Origin: Candidatus Omnitrophota bacterium
GTDB taxonomy: Bacteria; Omnitrophota; Gorgyraeia; Zapsychrales; Fredricksoniimonadaceae
DNA: 32,992 bases
Assembly (NCBI GenBank): GCA_903959815.1
Contig: CAJBYM010000028.1
Span: forward strand, 1 to 32,992
Reading direction: 5' to 3'
Shown: positions 10,327-20,137 of the stretch, in pieces
Position numbering within the stretch: position 1 is the first letter of the stretch
Layout of the letters: each line of letters begins with the position of its first letter
The notes under the pieces: model-generated
Database searches by the model: none
Told to the model about the DNA's origin: nothing
What the model saw: only the letters and a program-made list of their open reading frames with translations
Translations under genes and position numbers: made by a program

Positions 10327-10887
10327 TTACTGCGCAGCCGCAGGCGTCGCGGCAACAGCCTTAACCGCTTCCTGAGCCGCATTATTAACCACTCCAGATT
10401 CTGCCTGCTGCTTGGCAACCTGCACCAAAGCACCCAAAAGAATGGTCGCCCGCTTTGTGCCTTCCTCATCCTGCTTGGCCTGGAAAAGATCCACGCTCTT
10501 ACGCGCTGAAATAATAGCGGGCATCATATTGCCTGAACCTTCATACGCCACGGCCAATAAATAATACACGACCGGATTATCGGGAAACCGCGTGGTCGCT
10601 GCCGTAAGAACTGCTTGCGCCTGCGGGAATTGCTTCAAATGAATGAACGTCTCTCCCAACATATAATACGATTCGAAATAATCAGGAGATGTTTTAATGG
10701 CCATTGCAAAATTCTGAACAGCCTTAACCACCTCACCCTGCTTTAAATAAACCGTACCTTCGATCAATAACTGACGTGCTTCTGGCGCCACAGCGGCTTT
10801 CTCTTCCACCTTCTTGCCGCACCCCGTTAACATCGCCGCACCCGACGCGATCAAAATCACCAGCATGATACTCAGAACCTTTTTCAT
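10327..10887 (-). CDS. TPR-containing lipoprotein
   Basis: This 186-residue protein has a lipoprotein signal peptide with lipobox LTGC (Cys23) and is probably anchored in the envelope. About three tetratricopeptide-like repeats follow (from EARQLLIEGTVYLKQGEVVK, then SPDYFESYYMLGETFIHL, then PDNPVVYYLLAVAYEGSG). The C terminus is Ala-rich. A strong ribosome site (AGGAG) precedes the ATG. It lies 9 nt after gltD and 14 nt before lnt, so it is probably in the same transcript. The specific partner is unknown. TPRs usually mediate protein contacts. Confidence 0.88.
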   Translation of the reverse strand: MKKVLSIMLVILIASGAAMLTGCGKKVEEKAAVAPEARQLLIEGTVYLKQGEVVKAVQNFAMAIKTSPDYFESYYMLGETFIHLKQFPQAQAVLTAATTRFPDNPVVYYLLAVAYEGSGNMMPAIISARKSVDLFQAKQDEEGTKRATILLGALVQVAKQQAESGVVNNAAQEAVKAVAATPAAAQ

Positions 10888-10896
10888 AACTTGCTC

Positions 10897-12333
10897 CTAC
10901 TTTTTCTTATTCACCCAATAATTGTGCACGCCTTCAGCAGCCGCACGACCCTCGTTGATCGCCCACACGACCAAAGACTGGCCGCGCGTCATATCTCCTG
11001 CGGTAAAAACACCGCTGACACTTGTCATTTTATTCGCATCTGCCTTCACATTGCTGCGTCCGTCGAGTTCAACACCGAACTTTTCCAAAAGCCCGGCCTT
11101 AACAGGCCCCAAAAACCCGAGCGCAAGAAAAACCAGATCACATTCTACATCAAACTCAGAACCTGCGATCTCTTTCATTCTGGCGCGAGCGGTTGCCGGG
11201 TCTTTTTCAGACCAATCCAGGCGAACGGCATGAAGTTTCTTTAACAGGCCATTCTCACCTGTAAATTTTTTTGTCGAAATGCTGTAATCCCGCTCACACC
11301 CCTCTTCATGCGACGTTGCGGTGCGATAAACCAGCGCCCACTGCGGCCAGGGATTATCCCCGGCACGCTCCTGCGGCGGCTTTGGCATCAGTTCAAATTG
11401 TTTCACCGATACGGCTCCTTGACGATTCGCCGTTCCGACACAATCGGCACCGGTATCACCGCCACCAAGAACCACAACACGCTTACCTTTCGCATTGATC
11501 TCAATCTTAGGATCTATCTTGGCCCCCAGCACCCTGCGTGTCTGCTGCGAGAGATAATCCATGGCAAAATACACCCCTTTTAATTCACGACCCGGGATCG
11601 GGATATCCCGCGGCTGCTCTGCCCCGCCGCAAAGGACCACGGCATCAAACTGCTTTTTCAATTCATTGGGATCAATATCCACGCCGACATTTACGCTGGT
11701 CTTAAAAACAACCCCTTCTTCTTCCATGCGCTTGACGCGGCGCTCAACGATTTCTTTCTCAAGCTTATAATTCGGAATACCCAGCGTTAAAAGGCCTCCG
11801 ACATATTCATTCTTCTCGTAAACCGTAACCTTATGGCCCTTCTTGTTCAGCTGATCCGCACACGCGAGACCCGAGGGTCCCGAGCCCACAACCGCAACCT
11901 TCATCCCCGAGCGGACCTTGGGCGGCTCAGCTTTAAGAACACCATCCGCATAGGCACGCTCAATGATCGCAAGTTCAATGTTCTTGATCGTGACCGCGGG
12001 ATTATTGATCGACAACGTGCAGGAATTCTCACACGGCGCCGGACATATGCGACCCGTAAATTCAGGAAAGTTATTCGTTTTATGCAATCGGTCGATCGCA
12101 TCTTTCCACTGCCCCTTGTAAACGAGATCATTCCATGACGGAATAATATTGCCAATAGGGCACCCCCATTGACAAAAAGGAATGCCGCAATCCATGCAAC
12201 GCGCACCCTGTTGCTGGAGATCAACCTCAGGCGGAAGCGCCGTGAACTCATCCCAATGCTTCAAACGTTCATCCACCGGCTGCTTCGTATAATCCTGGCG
12301 CGAATATTTTAGAAACCCTTTGGGCTCACCCAT
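10897..12333 (-). CDS. gltD: Glutamate synthase small subunit (NADPH-type GltD)
   Basis: GltD oxidises NAD(P)H and feeds electrons to GltB for reductive transfer of the glutamine amide to 2-oxoglutarate. The 478-residue length is typical. N-terminal cysteine motifs (ARCMDCGIPFCQWGCP at about 42-57 and CPAPCENSC near 97-105) hold two [4Fe-4S] clusters in this family. The FAD-binding Rossmann motif VAVVGSGPSGLACAD lies near 146-160 and the NAD(P)H motif VVVLGGGDTGADCVG near 286-300. A final FAD-contacting GVFTAGDMTRGQSLVVWAI segment is near 444. It starts 14 nt after gltB, forming the usual gltBD pair. Confidence 0.97.
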   Translation of the reverse strand: MGEPKGFLKYSRQDYTKQPVDERLKHWDEFTALPPEVDLQQQGARCMDCGIPFCQWGCPIGNIIPSWNDLVYKGQWKDAIDRLHKTNNFPEFTGRICPAPCENSCTLSINNPAVTIKNIELAIIERAYADGVLKAEPPKVRSGMKVAVVGSGPSGLACADQLNKKGHKVTVYEKNEYVGGLLTLGIPNYKLEKEIVERRVKRMEEEGVVFKTSVNVGVDIDPNELKKQFDAVVLCGGAEQPRDIPIPGRELKGVYFAMDYLSQQTRRVLGAKIDPKIEINAKGKRVVVLGGGDTGADCVGTANRQGAVSVKQFELMPKPPQERAGDNPWPQWALVYRTATSHEEGCERDYSISTKKFTGENGLLKKLHAVRLDWSEKDPATARARMKEIAGSEFDVECDLVFLALGFLGPVKAGLLEKFGVELDGRSNVKADANKMTSVSGVFTAGDMTRGQSLVVWAINEGRAAAEGVHNYWVNKKK

Positions 12334-12347
12334 GTGTTCCGGACCTC

Positions 12348-15300
12348 TTATGCTTTAGCCTGTACGGCTTTTTGATTTTCTTCAATCACACGACGATAAT
12401 CCCGCGGATAGATCTTCACGAACTGCGGCAAGAGCTGATCCCAATGATCCAGGATATGCTGCGCAAGCGCGCTTTGGGTATAGGTCCCATGACTCTTGAT
12501 CATAGCTTTTAATTCCAGAACATCCGCCTCTTCCTTAACAGGAAAAAGATCCACCATGCCCATATTGCAGCGCTCTTTAGCAAACGTGGCATCCTTATCC
12601 CAGATATAGGCGATCCCGCCCGACATACCCGCTGCAAAATTACGGCCCGTCGGACCCAGAACAACCACGCGGCCGCCGGTCATATACTCACACCCATGAT
12701 CGCCCACGCCTTCAACCACGGCATGCACACCTGAATTCCGAACCGCAAAACGCTCGCCGGCAACACCACGGAAATACGCTTCACCGCAAATACCGCCGTA
12801 AAGCACAACATTCCCGACAAGAATATTATCTTCTGCCACCAAAGATGATGCCCGTGACGGATACACGATGATCCGCCCGCCGGAAATACCCTTGCCGACA
12901 TAATCATTCCCATCCCCTTCAAGTTCAAAGATAACCCCGCGGGAAAGAAAAGCACCAAAACTCTGCCCCGCAGAACCATTGAACTTGATATGAATGGTGC
13001 CTTCAGGCAAACCGACCATGCCATACTTGCGCGCAATGGTAGAACTTAACATGGTTCCGACGGTACGATTAATATTGCTGATCGAAGATGCAAAGGCAAC
13101 CGGCGTCTTCTTTTCGATCGCATCCTTGCATTTCACAATAAGCGCATTATCCAAAGCCTTTTCAAGGCCATGCTCCTGCTTCAAACAATGATGGATCGGC
13201 ACATGCGCCGGCACATTCGGGCGATGAAGGATATTGGTCAAATCCAGGCCCTTCAGCTTCCAGTGATCAATGACATCGTGTGCTTCAAGCATGTCCACGC
13301 GGCCGATCATCTCGTCGAATGTCTTAAAACCAAGCTCCGCCATGACCTCACGGACCTCTTCGGCTACAAATGTAAAGAAATTGACCACATCCTCCGGCTT
13401 GCCACGGAAATTTTTACGCAGCCTCGGATCCTGTGTTGCAATACCCACAGAACAGGCATCAAGGTGACATTTGCGCAACATGACACAACCCATTGTAACC
13501 AGCGCTATCGTCGAGAACCCGAACTCATCTGCTCCAAGCATGGCCGCAATAGCGACATCGCGCCCGGTCTTCAGTGTTCCGTCCGTCTGAACACGGATAC
13601 GCCCGCGCAGATCGTTCATGACCAAAACCTGCTGCGTTTCGGCAATGCCCAGTTCCATCGGAAGACCAGCGTGCTTGATCGATGTTTGCGGACTTGCGCC
13701 GGTACCGCCCTCATAACCAGAAATTAATAAATGGTCAGACTTTCCTTTTGACACGCCGGCGGCGATCGTTCCCACGCCGATCTCGGAAACAAGTTTCACA
13801 CTCACATCCGCTTGTGGATTCGCATTCTTCAGATCATGGATGAGCTGCGCAAGATCTTCGATCGAATAAATATCATGGTGCGGCGGCGGCGAAATGAGCT
13901 GAACACCCGGCGTCGTTCCACGCGTACCCGCTATCTCCTTAGTAACCTTGTGACCCGGAAGCTGTCCGCCTTCGCCAGGCTTAGCGCCTTGCGCCATCTT
14001 GATCTGCATCTGATCAGCATTCACAAGATATTCAATATTAACGCCGAAACGTCCCTGGGCCACCTGCTTGATACGGCTGCGCTTGCTGTCGCCATTAGCC
14101 TCAAGTTTAAATCTGGCCGGATCTTCACCGCCTTCACCCGTATTGGAAAAACCACCCAGACGGTTCATGGCAATGCCGAGGGTTTCATGCGCTTCTCGGG
14201 AGATCGAACCATAGCTCATCGCCCCCGTGGCAAAACGCTTAACGATCGCTGACACCGGTTCAACATCTGACAAAGGAAGAGCTTTTCCCTTTTTAAATTT
14301 CATAAGCCCGCGGATATTCGCCACAGCCTTATCATTCTCATTCACAAGCTGAGCGTATTTCTTATAAAGCTTATAATCGCCGGTCCGTACCGCATGCTGC
14401 AATGTCGCAATGATCTCAGGATTGATCTGATGATATTCCCCGTCCTTACGCCAGTGATACCAACCGCCCTCATCTAAAAGATCCTGGGTATGCGCAACTT
14501 CGGGATAGGCCGCGCCATAACGCCGCAAGGTTTCTTCCGCCACCGTCTTAATGTCAATGCCACCGATACGTGACGGTGTCGCGGTAAAATATTTGTTCAC
14601 AAGCTCTTCACCCAAACCAATGGCCTCAAAGATCTGTGCGCCGCAATAAGATTGGATCGTCGAGATCCCCATCTTGGAAATGATCTTGAACAGACCCTTA
14701 CGGATGGACTTAATATAATTTTTCTGCGCATGTTCAAGATCAAGACCTGGAAGATAATTACCCTTTTTAAGTTCGCTCTCAATCGTCTCCAGCGCAAGAT
14801 ATGGATTAACCGCATTGCCGCCAAAACCGATAAGGGCCGCAAAATGATGCATTTCACGTGCCTCACCGGTCTCGATAACGATCGAAACCCGGGTGCGCGT
14901 TCCCTGACGGATCAAATGATGATGAACTCCCGCACAGGCCAACAAAGCCGGGATCGGAACATTCTTGTCATTGGTGCCTCGATCAGACAAGACCAAAATG
15001 GTGCATCCCTCTGCCACCGCCTTGTCCACGCGGATAAAAAGTGCATCCATCGCCTTATCCAAGCCATCAACACCTTCAGACTTCTTGAATAAAATGGGAA
15101 GTGTCACGGCTTTAAGATACGGCCGGTCAATATGACTGATCTTTTCAAGTTCTTTATTGGTGAGGATCGGACGATCCAGCTTCAAGCGACGCGCATGGGC
15201 CGGCGTCTCAGCTAAAATATTAGATTCAAACCCGAGGTAAATATTTTCCGCCATGACCACTTCCTCGCGGATAGCATCGACCGGCGGATTCGTGACCTGG

Positions 15301-16871
15301 GCAAAGAGCTGATGAAAATAATTGTACAAAAGTTGCGGCCTCGTCGATAAGAACGCAACAGGGTTATCCGCCCCCATGGAACCGGTTGCCTCTTCCGCAT
15401 TCTCAACCATAGGCTTAAGAATGATCTTGAGATCTTCCTGTGTATAACCAAAAACACGTTGCCGCTCAACTAACGTTTTAATATTAAGCCCCGCAACCTT
15501 CTCCGGCTCCGGAAGATCTTTAAGACCAACAATATTCTCTTTCAGCCATTGACCGTACGGCTGTTTACGCGCATAGGAATCCTTGATCTCTTTATCATCA
15601 ATGATGCGGCCCTCTTTTGTATCAACCAGGAACATTTTCCCGGGCTGCAAACGACCCTTCTGGATCACACGCTCAGGTTCAATGGGTAAAACCCCGGTCT
15701 CGGACGCCATGACCACAAGTCCATCTTTGGTAATCGTATAGCGCGATGGACGTAATCCGTTGCGGTCAAGCAATGCGCCAATATATCGCCCGTCGGTAAA
15801 TGCAATGCACGCCGGACCATCCCACGGCTCCATCAAACATGCATGGTATTCATAAAATGCCCGCTTCTCGGCACTGATCGTATCATCCCCCACCCAAGCC
15901 TCAGGGACCATCATCATGATCGCGTGCGGTAAAGAGCGGCCAGCGATCACTAAAAGTTCAAGGGCATTATCAAAAGACGCCGAGTCACTTCCAAAGGGGC
16001 CGATGATCGGATAGATCTTCTTCACATCATTGCCAAAAAGTTCATGGGCCATCTGTTTCTCGCGCGCACGCATCCAATTCAAATTGCCACGCAAGGTATT
16101 GATCTCGCCATTATGCGCCAGCATCCGGTAAGGATGAGCCAGTGACCAGGTCGGAAACGTATTGGTGCTATAACGGGAATGGACCAGAGCCAATGCAGAG
16201 GTCATGTCCACATCAGAAAGATCCCTGAAGAACGGCCCCAGCTGTTCGGCCATAAGCTGGCCTTTATACACGATCGTCTTGGACGATAAACTGCACACAT
16301 AAAAAAGACTGCGGTGATGAATGGTCGACAAATGGACCTTGGTCCAGCAGCGTTTACGCAAAACATAAAGCCTGCGCTCAAAATCCTCCGGCTTCGTCGT
16401 GGCACCGCGACCGATAAATAACTGCCTAAGCTCCGGCTGGACAGAACGCGCAACATGACCAACGTGCTTCTCATCATAAGGAATATTACGCCAGCCTAAG
16501 AACCGCTGACCTTCCTCATGGATGATCTGCTCGACCCAACCCTCGACAATATTGCGCGACTGAAGTTCATTAGGGAGAAACACATTCCCGCAGGCATAAT
16601 CACCCTCAGGCGGAAGCTCGATCCCCTGCGAAGACGTCACTTTACGCAAAAACTTATCCGGCATCTGGATCATGATCCCCGCGCCGTCACCCGTCAAAGG
16701 ATCACATCCGCACGCACCGCGATGCGCAAGATTTTCCAGGATCTTGATCCCCTGACCAACGATCTCATGCGATTTGCGGCCTTTGATATCAACGACAAAA
16801 CCAACGCCGCAAGCATCATGCTCAAAGCGTGGATCATACAGGCCCTGTTTAGGCGGTAACCCGTGACTCAT
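12348..16871 (-). CDS. gltB: Glutamate synthase large subunit
   Basis: GltB makes two glutamates from glutamine and 2-oxoglutarate, completing the GS-GOGAT ammonia-assimilation cycle with the glnN product. At 1507 residues it is full length. Catalytic Cys21 (HDACGVGFV) follows a short propeptide, and a class II amidotransferase domain covers about 21-430. A central domain precedes the FMN-binding TIM barrel (about 850-1240), which contains GEGGEDPARFK and GAKPGEGGQLPGHKV. The [3Fe-4S] cysteines are in MGCVMLRKCHLDACSVGIATQ. A C-terminal beta-helix domain has repeated glycine-rich turns. The ATG has GGAG nine bases upstream, and a probable promoter lies in the preceding gap. Confidence 0.98.
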   Translation of the reverse strand: MSHGLPPKQGLYDPRFEHDACGVGFVVDIKGRKSHEIVGQGIKILENLAHRGACGCDPLTGDGAGIMIQMPDKFLRKVTSSQGIELPPEGDYACGNVFLPNELQSRNIVEGWVEQIIHEEGQRFLGWRNIPYDEKHVGHVARSVQPELRQLFIGRGATTKPEDFERRLYVLRKRCWTKVHLSTIHHRSLFYVCSLSSKTIVYKGQLMAEQLGPFFRDLSDVDMTSALALVHSRYSTNTFPTWSLAHPYRMLAHNGEINTLRGNLNWMRAREKQMAHELFGNDVKKIYPIIGPFGSDSASFDNALELLVIAGRSLPHAIMMMVPEAWVGDDTISAEKRAFYEYHACLMEPWDGPACIAFTDGRYIGALLDRNGLRPSRYTITKDGLVVMASETGVLPIEPERVIQKGRLQPGKMFLVDTKEGRIIDDKEIKDSYARKQPYGQWLKENIVGLKDLPEPEKVAGLNIKTLVERQRVFGYTQEDLKIILKPMVENAEEATGSMGADNPVAFLSTRPQLLYNYFHQLFAQVTNPPVDAIREEVVMAENIYLGFESNILAETPAHARRLKLDRPILTNKELEKISHIDRPYLKAVTLPILFKKSEGVDGLDKAMDALFIRVDKAVAEGCTILVLSDRGTNDKNVPIPALLACAGVHHHLIRQGTRTRVSIVIETGEAREMHHFAALIGFGGNAVNPYLALETIESELKKGNYLPGLDLEHAQKNYIKSIRKGLFKIISKMGISTIQSYCGAQIFEAIGLGEELVNKYFTATPSRIGGIDIKTVAEETLRRYGAAYPEVAHTQDLLDEGGWYHWRKDGEYHQINPEIIATLQHAVRTGDYKLYKKYAQLVNENDKAVANIRGLMKFKKGKALPLSDVEPVSAIVKRFATGAMSYGSISREAHETLGIAMNRLGGFSNTGEGGEDPARFKLEANGDSKRSRIKQVAQGRFGVNIEYLVNADQMQIKMAQGAKPGEGGQLPGHKVTKEIAGTRGTTPGVQLISPPPHHDIYSIEDLAQLIHDLKNANPQADVSVKLVSEIGVGTIAAGVSKGKSDHLLISGYEGGTGASPQTSIKHAGLPMELGIAETQQVLVMNDLRGRIRVQTDGTLKTGRDVAIAAMLGADEFGFSTIALVTMGCVMLRKCHLDACSVGIATQDPRLRKNFRGKPEDVVNFFTFVAEEVREVMAELGFKTFDEMIGRVDMLEAHDVIDHWKLKGLDLTNILHRPNVPAHVPIHHCLKQEHGLEKALDNALIVKCKDAIEKKTPVAFASSISNINRTVGTMLSSTIARKYGMVGLPEGTIHIKFNGSAGQSFGAFLSRGVIFELEGDGNDYVGKGISGGRIIVYPSRASSLVAEDNILVGNVVLYGGICGEAYFRGVAGERFAVRNSGVHAVVEGVGDHGCEYMTGGRVVVLGPTGRNFAAGMSGGIAYIWDKDATFAKERCNMGMVDLFPVKEEADVLELKAMIKSHGTYTQSALAQHILDHWDQLLPQFVKIYPRDYRRVIEENQKAVQAKA

Positions 16872-16895
16872 GTTGCTACTCCAGGAACTTATTTT

Positions 16896-16926
16896 ATTAT
16901 ATTTTATATAAGGAAGGCTCTGTCGA
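16896..16926 (-). promoter_or_regulatory. Possible promoter of gltB
   Basis: On the minus strand TCGACA (16926-16921) and TATAAT (16901-16896) are separated by 19 bases, longer than optimal. Transcription would begin about 18 nt before the gltB ATG, leaving a very short leader. The stretch is extremely A/T-rich, so the -10 could be fortuitous. No ANTAR-type double hairpin was found here. Confidence 0.4.
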
Positions 16927-16969
16927 GGAACAGCGAACTTCCACAGTTAAAGAAGCCGGTATTTTAATG

Positions 16970-16987
16970 GCATTCTTTTTAGAATGC
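16970..16987. repeat. Perfect inverted repeat between the glycosyltransferase gene and gltB
   Basis: GCATTCT and AGAATGC flank a four-base loop, giving a 7-bp perfect stem 20 nt after the glycosyltransferase stop codon. On the minus strand the sequence after the stem is CATTAAAAT, which is not a T-run, so a Rho-independent terminator is not well supported. It may mark a processed transcript end. Confidence 0.45.
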
Positions 16988-17006
16988 AATCAAAAAATCG
17001 ACCCCG

Positions 17007-17699
17007 TCAATTCCAGAATCTAAACCGGATGATCGCGCCGTACATCCCCAACGCTTTGGGCCAGTTGATCTTTTTGCCCTGGGCTTCAGAGCGTGCCTCA
17101 TAAACGATCGGGACTTCCAGGATCCTTAAACCTTTTCTGACCAATTTCGCCGTAACCTCGGTCTCAAACGCAAAATGATCGGAAATGATGGTCAGCCCCT
17201 TGATATCCGCCGCACGAAACAATTTAAAACACGTATTAATGTCCGTGATGTTCTTCCCATAAAGCAACCTGAACGTTATATTCGACACGACATTTGCCCA
17301 ACGGTTAACGCCCTGCATATGACGGATGGTCCCCATAAAGCGCGAACCATACACCACATCCGCCCTGCCTTCCAGAAGCGGATTCAAAAGGCGGGGATAT
17401 TCCGACGGGCTGTATTCCAGATCCGCATCCTGGACCAAAAGAAAATCTCCGCAAGCTTCTCGTATAGCACGACGCAATGCAGACGTCTTGCCCTGATTCG
17501 ACGGCTGATGAAAAATCCTCACTAAAGGATCATTCTTAAAATACTCCAGCACCCGCGCCGTACCATCCGTAGAGCCGTCATTGACCACCACAACTTCACG
17601 CGCCATACCTTCGGGAAGAATAACAGCACACACCGCGGAAACAACTTCAACGACCGTGGCCTCTTCGTTATACACAGGAACAAGGATTGAAAGTTTCAT
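17007..17699 (-). CDS. Family 2 glycosyltransferase (dolichol-phosphate-mannose-synthase-like)
   Basis: The 230-residue protein is a soluble GT-A-fold glycosyltransferase. It opens with LSILVPVYNEEATV, followed by VVNDGSTDGT near 39-48 and the metal-binding DAD in LLVQDADLEYSP near 92-96. These are the hallmarks of enzymes that move a sugar from a nucleotide donor to polyprenyl phosphate. No C-terminal membrane segments are present. Such a product could supply polyprenyl-linked sugar to integral-membrane transferases, for example the TMTC-like protein at 30271-32067, but that link is only an inference. It follows nadE by 4 nt, suggesting co-transcription without metabolic relation. Confidence 0.92.
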   Translation of the reverse strand: MKLSILVPVYNEEATVVEVVSAVCAVILPEGMAREVVVVNDGSTDGTARVLEYFKNDPLVRIFHQPSNQGKTSALRRAIREACGDFLLVQDADLEYSPSEYPRLLNPLLEGRADVVYGSRFMGTIRHMQGVNRWANVVSNITFRLLYGKNITDINTCFKLFRAADIKGLTIISDHFAFETEVTAKLVRKGLRILEVPIVYEARSEAQGKKINWPKALGMYGAIIRFRFWN

Positions 17700-17703
17700 G
17701 GTT

Positions 17704-19380
17704 CTAAGAAGCCTTATACCGATTGGTCAGCGGCAGACGCCAATCCTTGCCAAAAGCGCGCTTGGTGATCTTCACACCAGGTGGTGCCTGACGACGTTTA
17801 TACTCACTTTTATCCACAAGGTCCATGACACGACGGACGGTATCCGCACTGGCTTTCTTACCCACGATCTCATCCAAAGAGCGGTGTTCCTCAACATAAG
17901 AAACCAAAATATCATCAAGAACAGGATACGGTGGCAAAGAATCCTGATCTTTTTGATTAAACCTCAGCTCCGCCGATGGCGCACGCTTGATCACAGAACG
18001 CGGGATCACGTTCAACCCCGCCTTCGCATTCACATACTCGGAAAGCTCATAAACCTTGGTCTTGAAAATATCCTTGATGACCGCATAGCCGCCCGACATA
18101 TCTCCGTAAAGCGTACAATACCCGGTCGCCATCTCGCTCTTATTGCCCGTCGTCAAAACGAGCCAGCCAAATTTGTTGGAAAATGCCATGAGAAAATTAC
18201 CGCGGATGCGCGCTTGCAAATTCTCTTCAGCAAGGCCGAACGGAATGCCTTGATTATAAGGCTTAAAAACTGCCAGAAAAGATTCAAAGACCGGCTCAAT
18301 AGGGATCTCATAAAATGTGATCCCAAGATTATGCGCAAGCCGGCGCGCATCTGATTTGGTATCTTCCGCGTTATAGCGTGTGGGCATGGATATCCCCACA
18401 ACATTCGCCCGGCCGATCGCATCAACCGCCATGGCGGCCACCAAGGAGGAATCGATCCCCCCGCTTAATCCGATCACAACCTTCTTAAACCCATTTTTCA
18501 TGATGTAATCCCGCGTACCCAGCACGGTCGCGGCATAAATTTCGTCGATAAGCGGCAAAGGTTTTACATTATTCTTACGCAACATCGGCTTATTCACAAC
18601 AGGGTCCATCTTGATCACAACCGCTTTAGCCGCGCGCTTTTTCGCAACCGGCACATCATAAACGAGCAAATCTTCCTTAAACTGCGCGCCACGCGCAACG
18701 ATCTTACCCGACGGATCAACAACCACGCTGCCACCATCAAAAACCAGTTCATCCTGGCCACCCACAAGATTCACATACCCAACATGCGCCTTGGTCAATC
18801 GCGCGATACGGGCGATCGTCTTTTCCCGTTCAGCGATCTTGCCCGCCTCATACGGCGAACTCGAAATATTCACAATCAACTTTGCACCCGCCTTGGCCTG
18901 CTTAAGATAAACACCATCAGGAACCCAGATATCTTCGCAAATATTAACCGCAAACGGAATGCCATTCTGACTGAACAGTTTGAAATCATCACCCGGTGTG
19001 AAATATCGCTTCTCGTCGAAAACACTGTAATTCGGAAGTGCATGCTTGCGGTAAATGCCCATGATCTTGCCATGGGCGATCACGGCGGCGGCATTATAAA
19101 GCTCTCCGTCCTTGCCGCGGTCAACAAAACCCACGATCGCCGTGATCCCTTCGACCCGCCGTGCAATATCATTAAGGACAGCGATATTGCTGGTAATGAA
19201 ATGTTTCTTGAACAGAAGATCTTCGGGCGGATAACCCGTGACCGCCATCTCAGGAAGAGCAACAATGCCAGCGCCAGCGCGACGCGCCCTGTCACAATAA
19301 GCAAGGATCCAATCGCGGTTACCATGAAGGTCACCAACGGTCGTGTTGATCTGGGCTAAAGCTATACGAAGAGTATTCAT
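17704..19380 (-). CDS. nadE: Glutamine-dependent NAD+ synthetase
   Basis: NadE amidates nicotinic acid adenine dinucleotide to NAD+, taking ammonia from glutamine. The 558-residue two-domain form is present. The N-terminal nitrilase-type glutaminase (about 1-245) has the triad Glu44 (LPEMAVTGY), Lys112 (YRKHALPNY) and Cys148 (NICEDIW). The C-terminal synthetase (about 280-558) has the pyrophosphatase loop GLSGGIDSS at 304-312 and the TGNKSEMATGYCTLYGDMSGG segment from about 411. It starts one base after the stop of the upstream glutamine amidotransferase gene (TAATATG), which implies translational coupling. It uses a fourth, unrelated way to hydrolyse glutamine within this neighbourhood. Confidence 0.97.
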   Translation of the reverse strand: MNTLRIALAQINTTVGDLHGNRDWILAYCDRARRAGAGIVALPEMAVTGYPPEDLLFKKHFITSNIAVLNDIARRVEGITAIVGFVDRGKDGELYNAAAVIAHGKIMGIYRKHALPNYSVFDEKRYFTPGDDFKLFSQNGIPFAVNICEDIWVPDGVYLKQAKAGAKLIVNISSSPYEAGKIAEREKTIARIARLTKAHVGYVNLVGGQDELVFDGGSVVVDPSGKIVARGAQFKEDLLVYDVPVAKKRAAKAVVIKMDPVVNKPMLRKNNVKPLPLIDEIYAATVLGTRDYIMKNGFKKVVIGLSGGIDSSLVAAMAVDAIGRANVVGISMPTRYNAEDTKSDARRLAHNLGITFYEIPIEPVFESFLAVFKPYNQGIPFGLAEENLQARIRGNFLMAFSNKFGWLVLTTGNKSEMATGYCTLYGDMSGGYAVIKDIFKTKVYELSEYVNAKAGLNVIPRSVIKRAPSAELRFNQKDQDSLPPYPVLDDILVSYVEEHRSLDEIVGKKASADTVRRVMDLVDKSEYKRRQAPPGVKITKRAFGKDWRLPLTNRYKAS

Positions 19381-19381
19381 A

Positions 19382-20074
19382 TTATTTCTTATTAATAATC
19401 TTCAAAAAATTCCCGCAAAGGATCTGGCTTCTGTGCGTAAAACCATCCTTAACATCCTGATAACGCTTGAGCATGGCCTCGCGTTGCGCCTGTTTCTCGG
19501 GCTCATACTTACACGACCAGGCCGCAATGCTCTGATCTGTGATCTCCGCATGAAACTGTAAGCCATACGCCCTGGTGCCAACTCGAAATGCCTGGACTGG
19601 ACAACGCTCTGAGACTGCAAGGTGCACACCATCCGCCGGAACAACACACATATCACCGTGCCATTGGTACACTTCCATGACCGCCGGCAATCCTGTGAAC
19701 AGCGGATCTGTGACACCATGCGAACGCAACATGATATCAAACCAGCCGATCTCCGGCTGAGGCGAACGCACGACCATACCGCCCGCCGCCTTGGCCAAAA
19801 GCTGAGACCCAAGACAAATGCCCAAGAATGGCACATTTTCTTTAAGGACATTCTTTAAAAAAACATCTTCATCCTTAAGAAAGGGGTATTTCTCTTCTTC
19901 ATAAACGTTCATCGGCCCGCCCAGACTTACAACCGCATCCACATCCTGAAGATCCACGGGAAGCCGAGCGCCACGATGCAAATCGACCAGAGAAAGATCA
20001 AATCCGTGCTTTTCAAAAAAAGACCCCAGAGCTTCAGGGCCTTCGATATCAACATGTTTGATGAACAAAATCAT
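19382..20074 (-). CDS. Class I glutamine amidotransferase-like protein
   Basis: This stand-alone GATase of about 230 residues resembles the GuaA-N-like/YfeJ-type family of unknown substrate. With the start chosen here, nucleophile Cys87 lies in LGICLGSQLLA, and the His175/Glu177 pair in LQFHAEIT completes the triad. An upstream GTG (20095) is in frame. I prefer ATG 20074 because AGGGA lies seven bases before it and because a TATAAT at 20102-20097 would start transcription near 20090, inside the longer version. The synthase partner that would receive ammonia is not obvious. NadE immediately follows but has its own glutaminase. It could instead act on gamma-glutamyl compounds. Confidence 0.92.
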   Translation of the reverse strand: MILFIKHVDIEGPEALGSFFEKHGFDLSLVDLHRGARLPVDLQDVDAVVSLGGPMNVYEEEKYPFLKDEDVFLKNVLKENVPFLGICLGSQLLAKAAGGMVVRSPQPEIGWFDIMLRSHGVTDPLFTGLPAVMEVYQWHGDMCVVPADGVHLAVSERCPVQAFRVGTRAYGLQFHAEITDQSIAAWSCKYEPEKQAQREAMLKRYQDVKDGFTHRSQILCGNFLKIINKK

Positions 20075-20096
20075 ACCATAATCCCTGAATTTCACA

Positions 20097-20102
20097 ATTA
20101 TA
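20097..20102 (-). promoter_or_regulatory. Possible -10 element for the GATase-nadE-glycosyltransferase run
   Basis: A perfect TATAAT lies on the minus strand between the glnN terminator and the amidotransferase gene. No good -35 hexamer is present 16-18 bases upstream (CAAGGT at best). It is the only promoter candidate in this gap, and its position supports the ATG at 20074 as the translation start. Confidence 0.4.
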
Positions 20103-20137
20103 TATGGCTTGGCTGCTTGACCTTGCTGTATAAAGCC

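Noticed and set aside
16970-16987. Inverted repeat as a terminator for the glycosyltransferase gene
   Set aside because: No T-run follows on the minus strand, so it is listed only as an inverted repeat.
16872-17006. Search for an ANTAR-type double hairpin upstream of gltB
   Set aside because: One six-base loop hairpin (CTGT/ACAG) exists, but its loop starts with T and no second hairpin or overlapping terminator was found.
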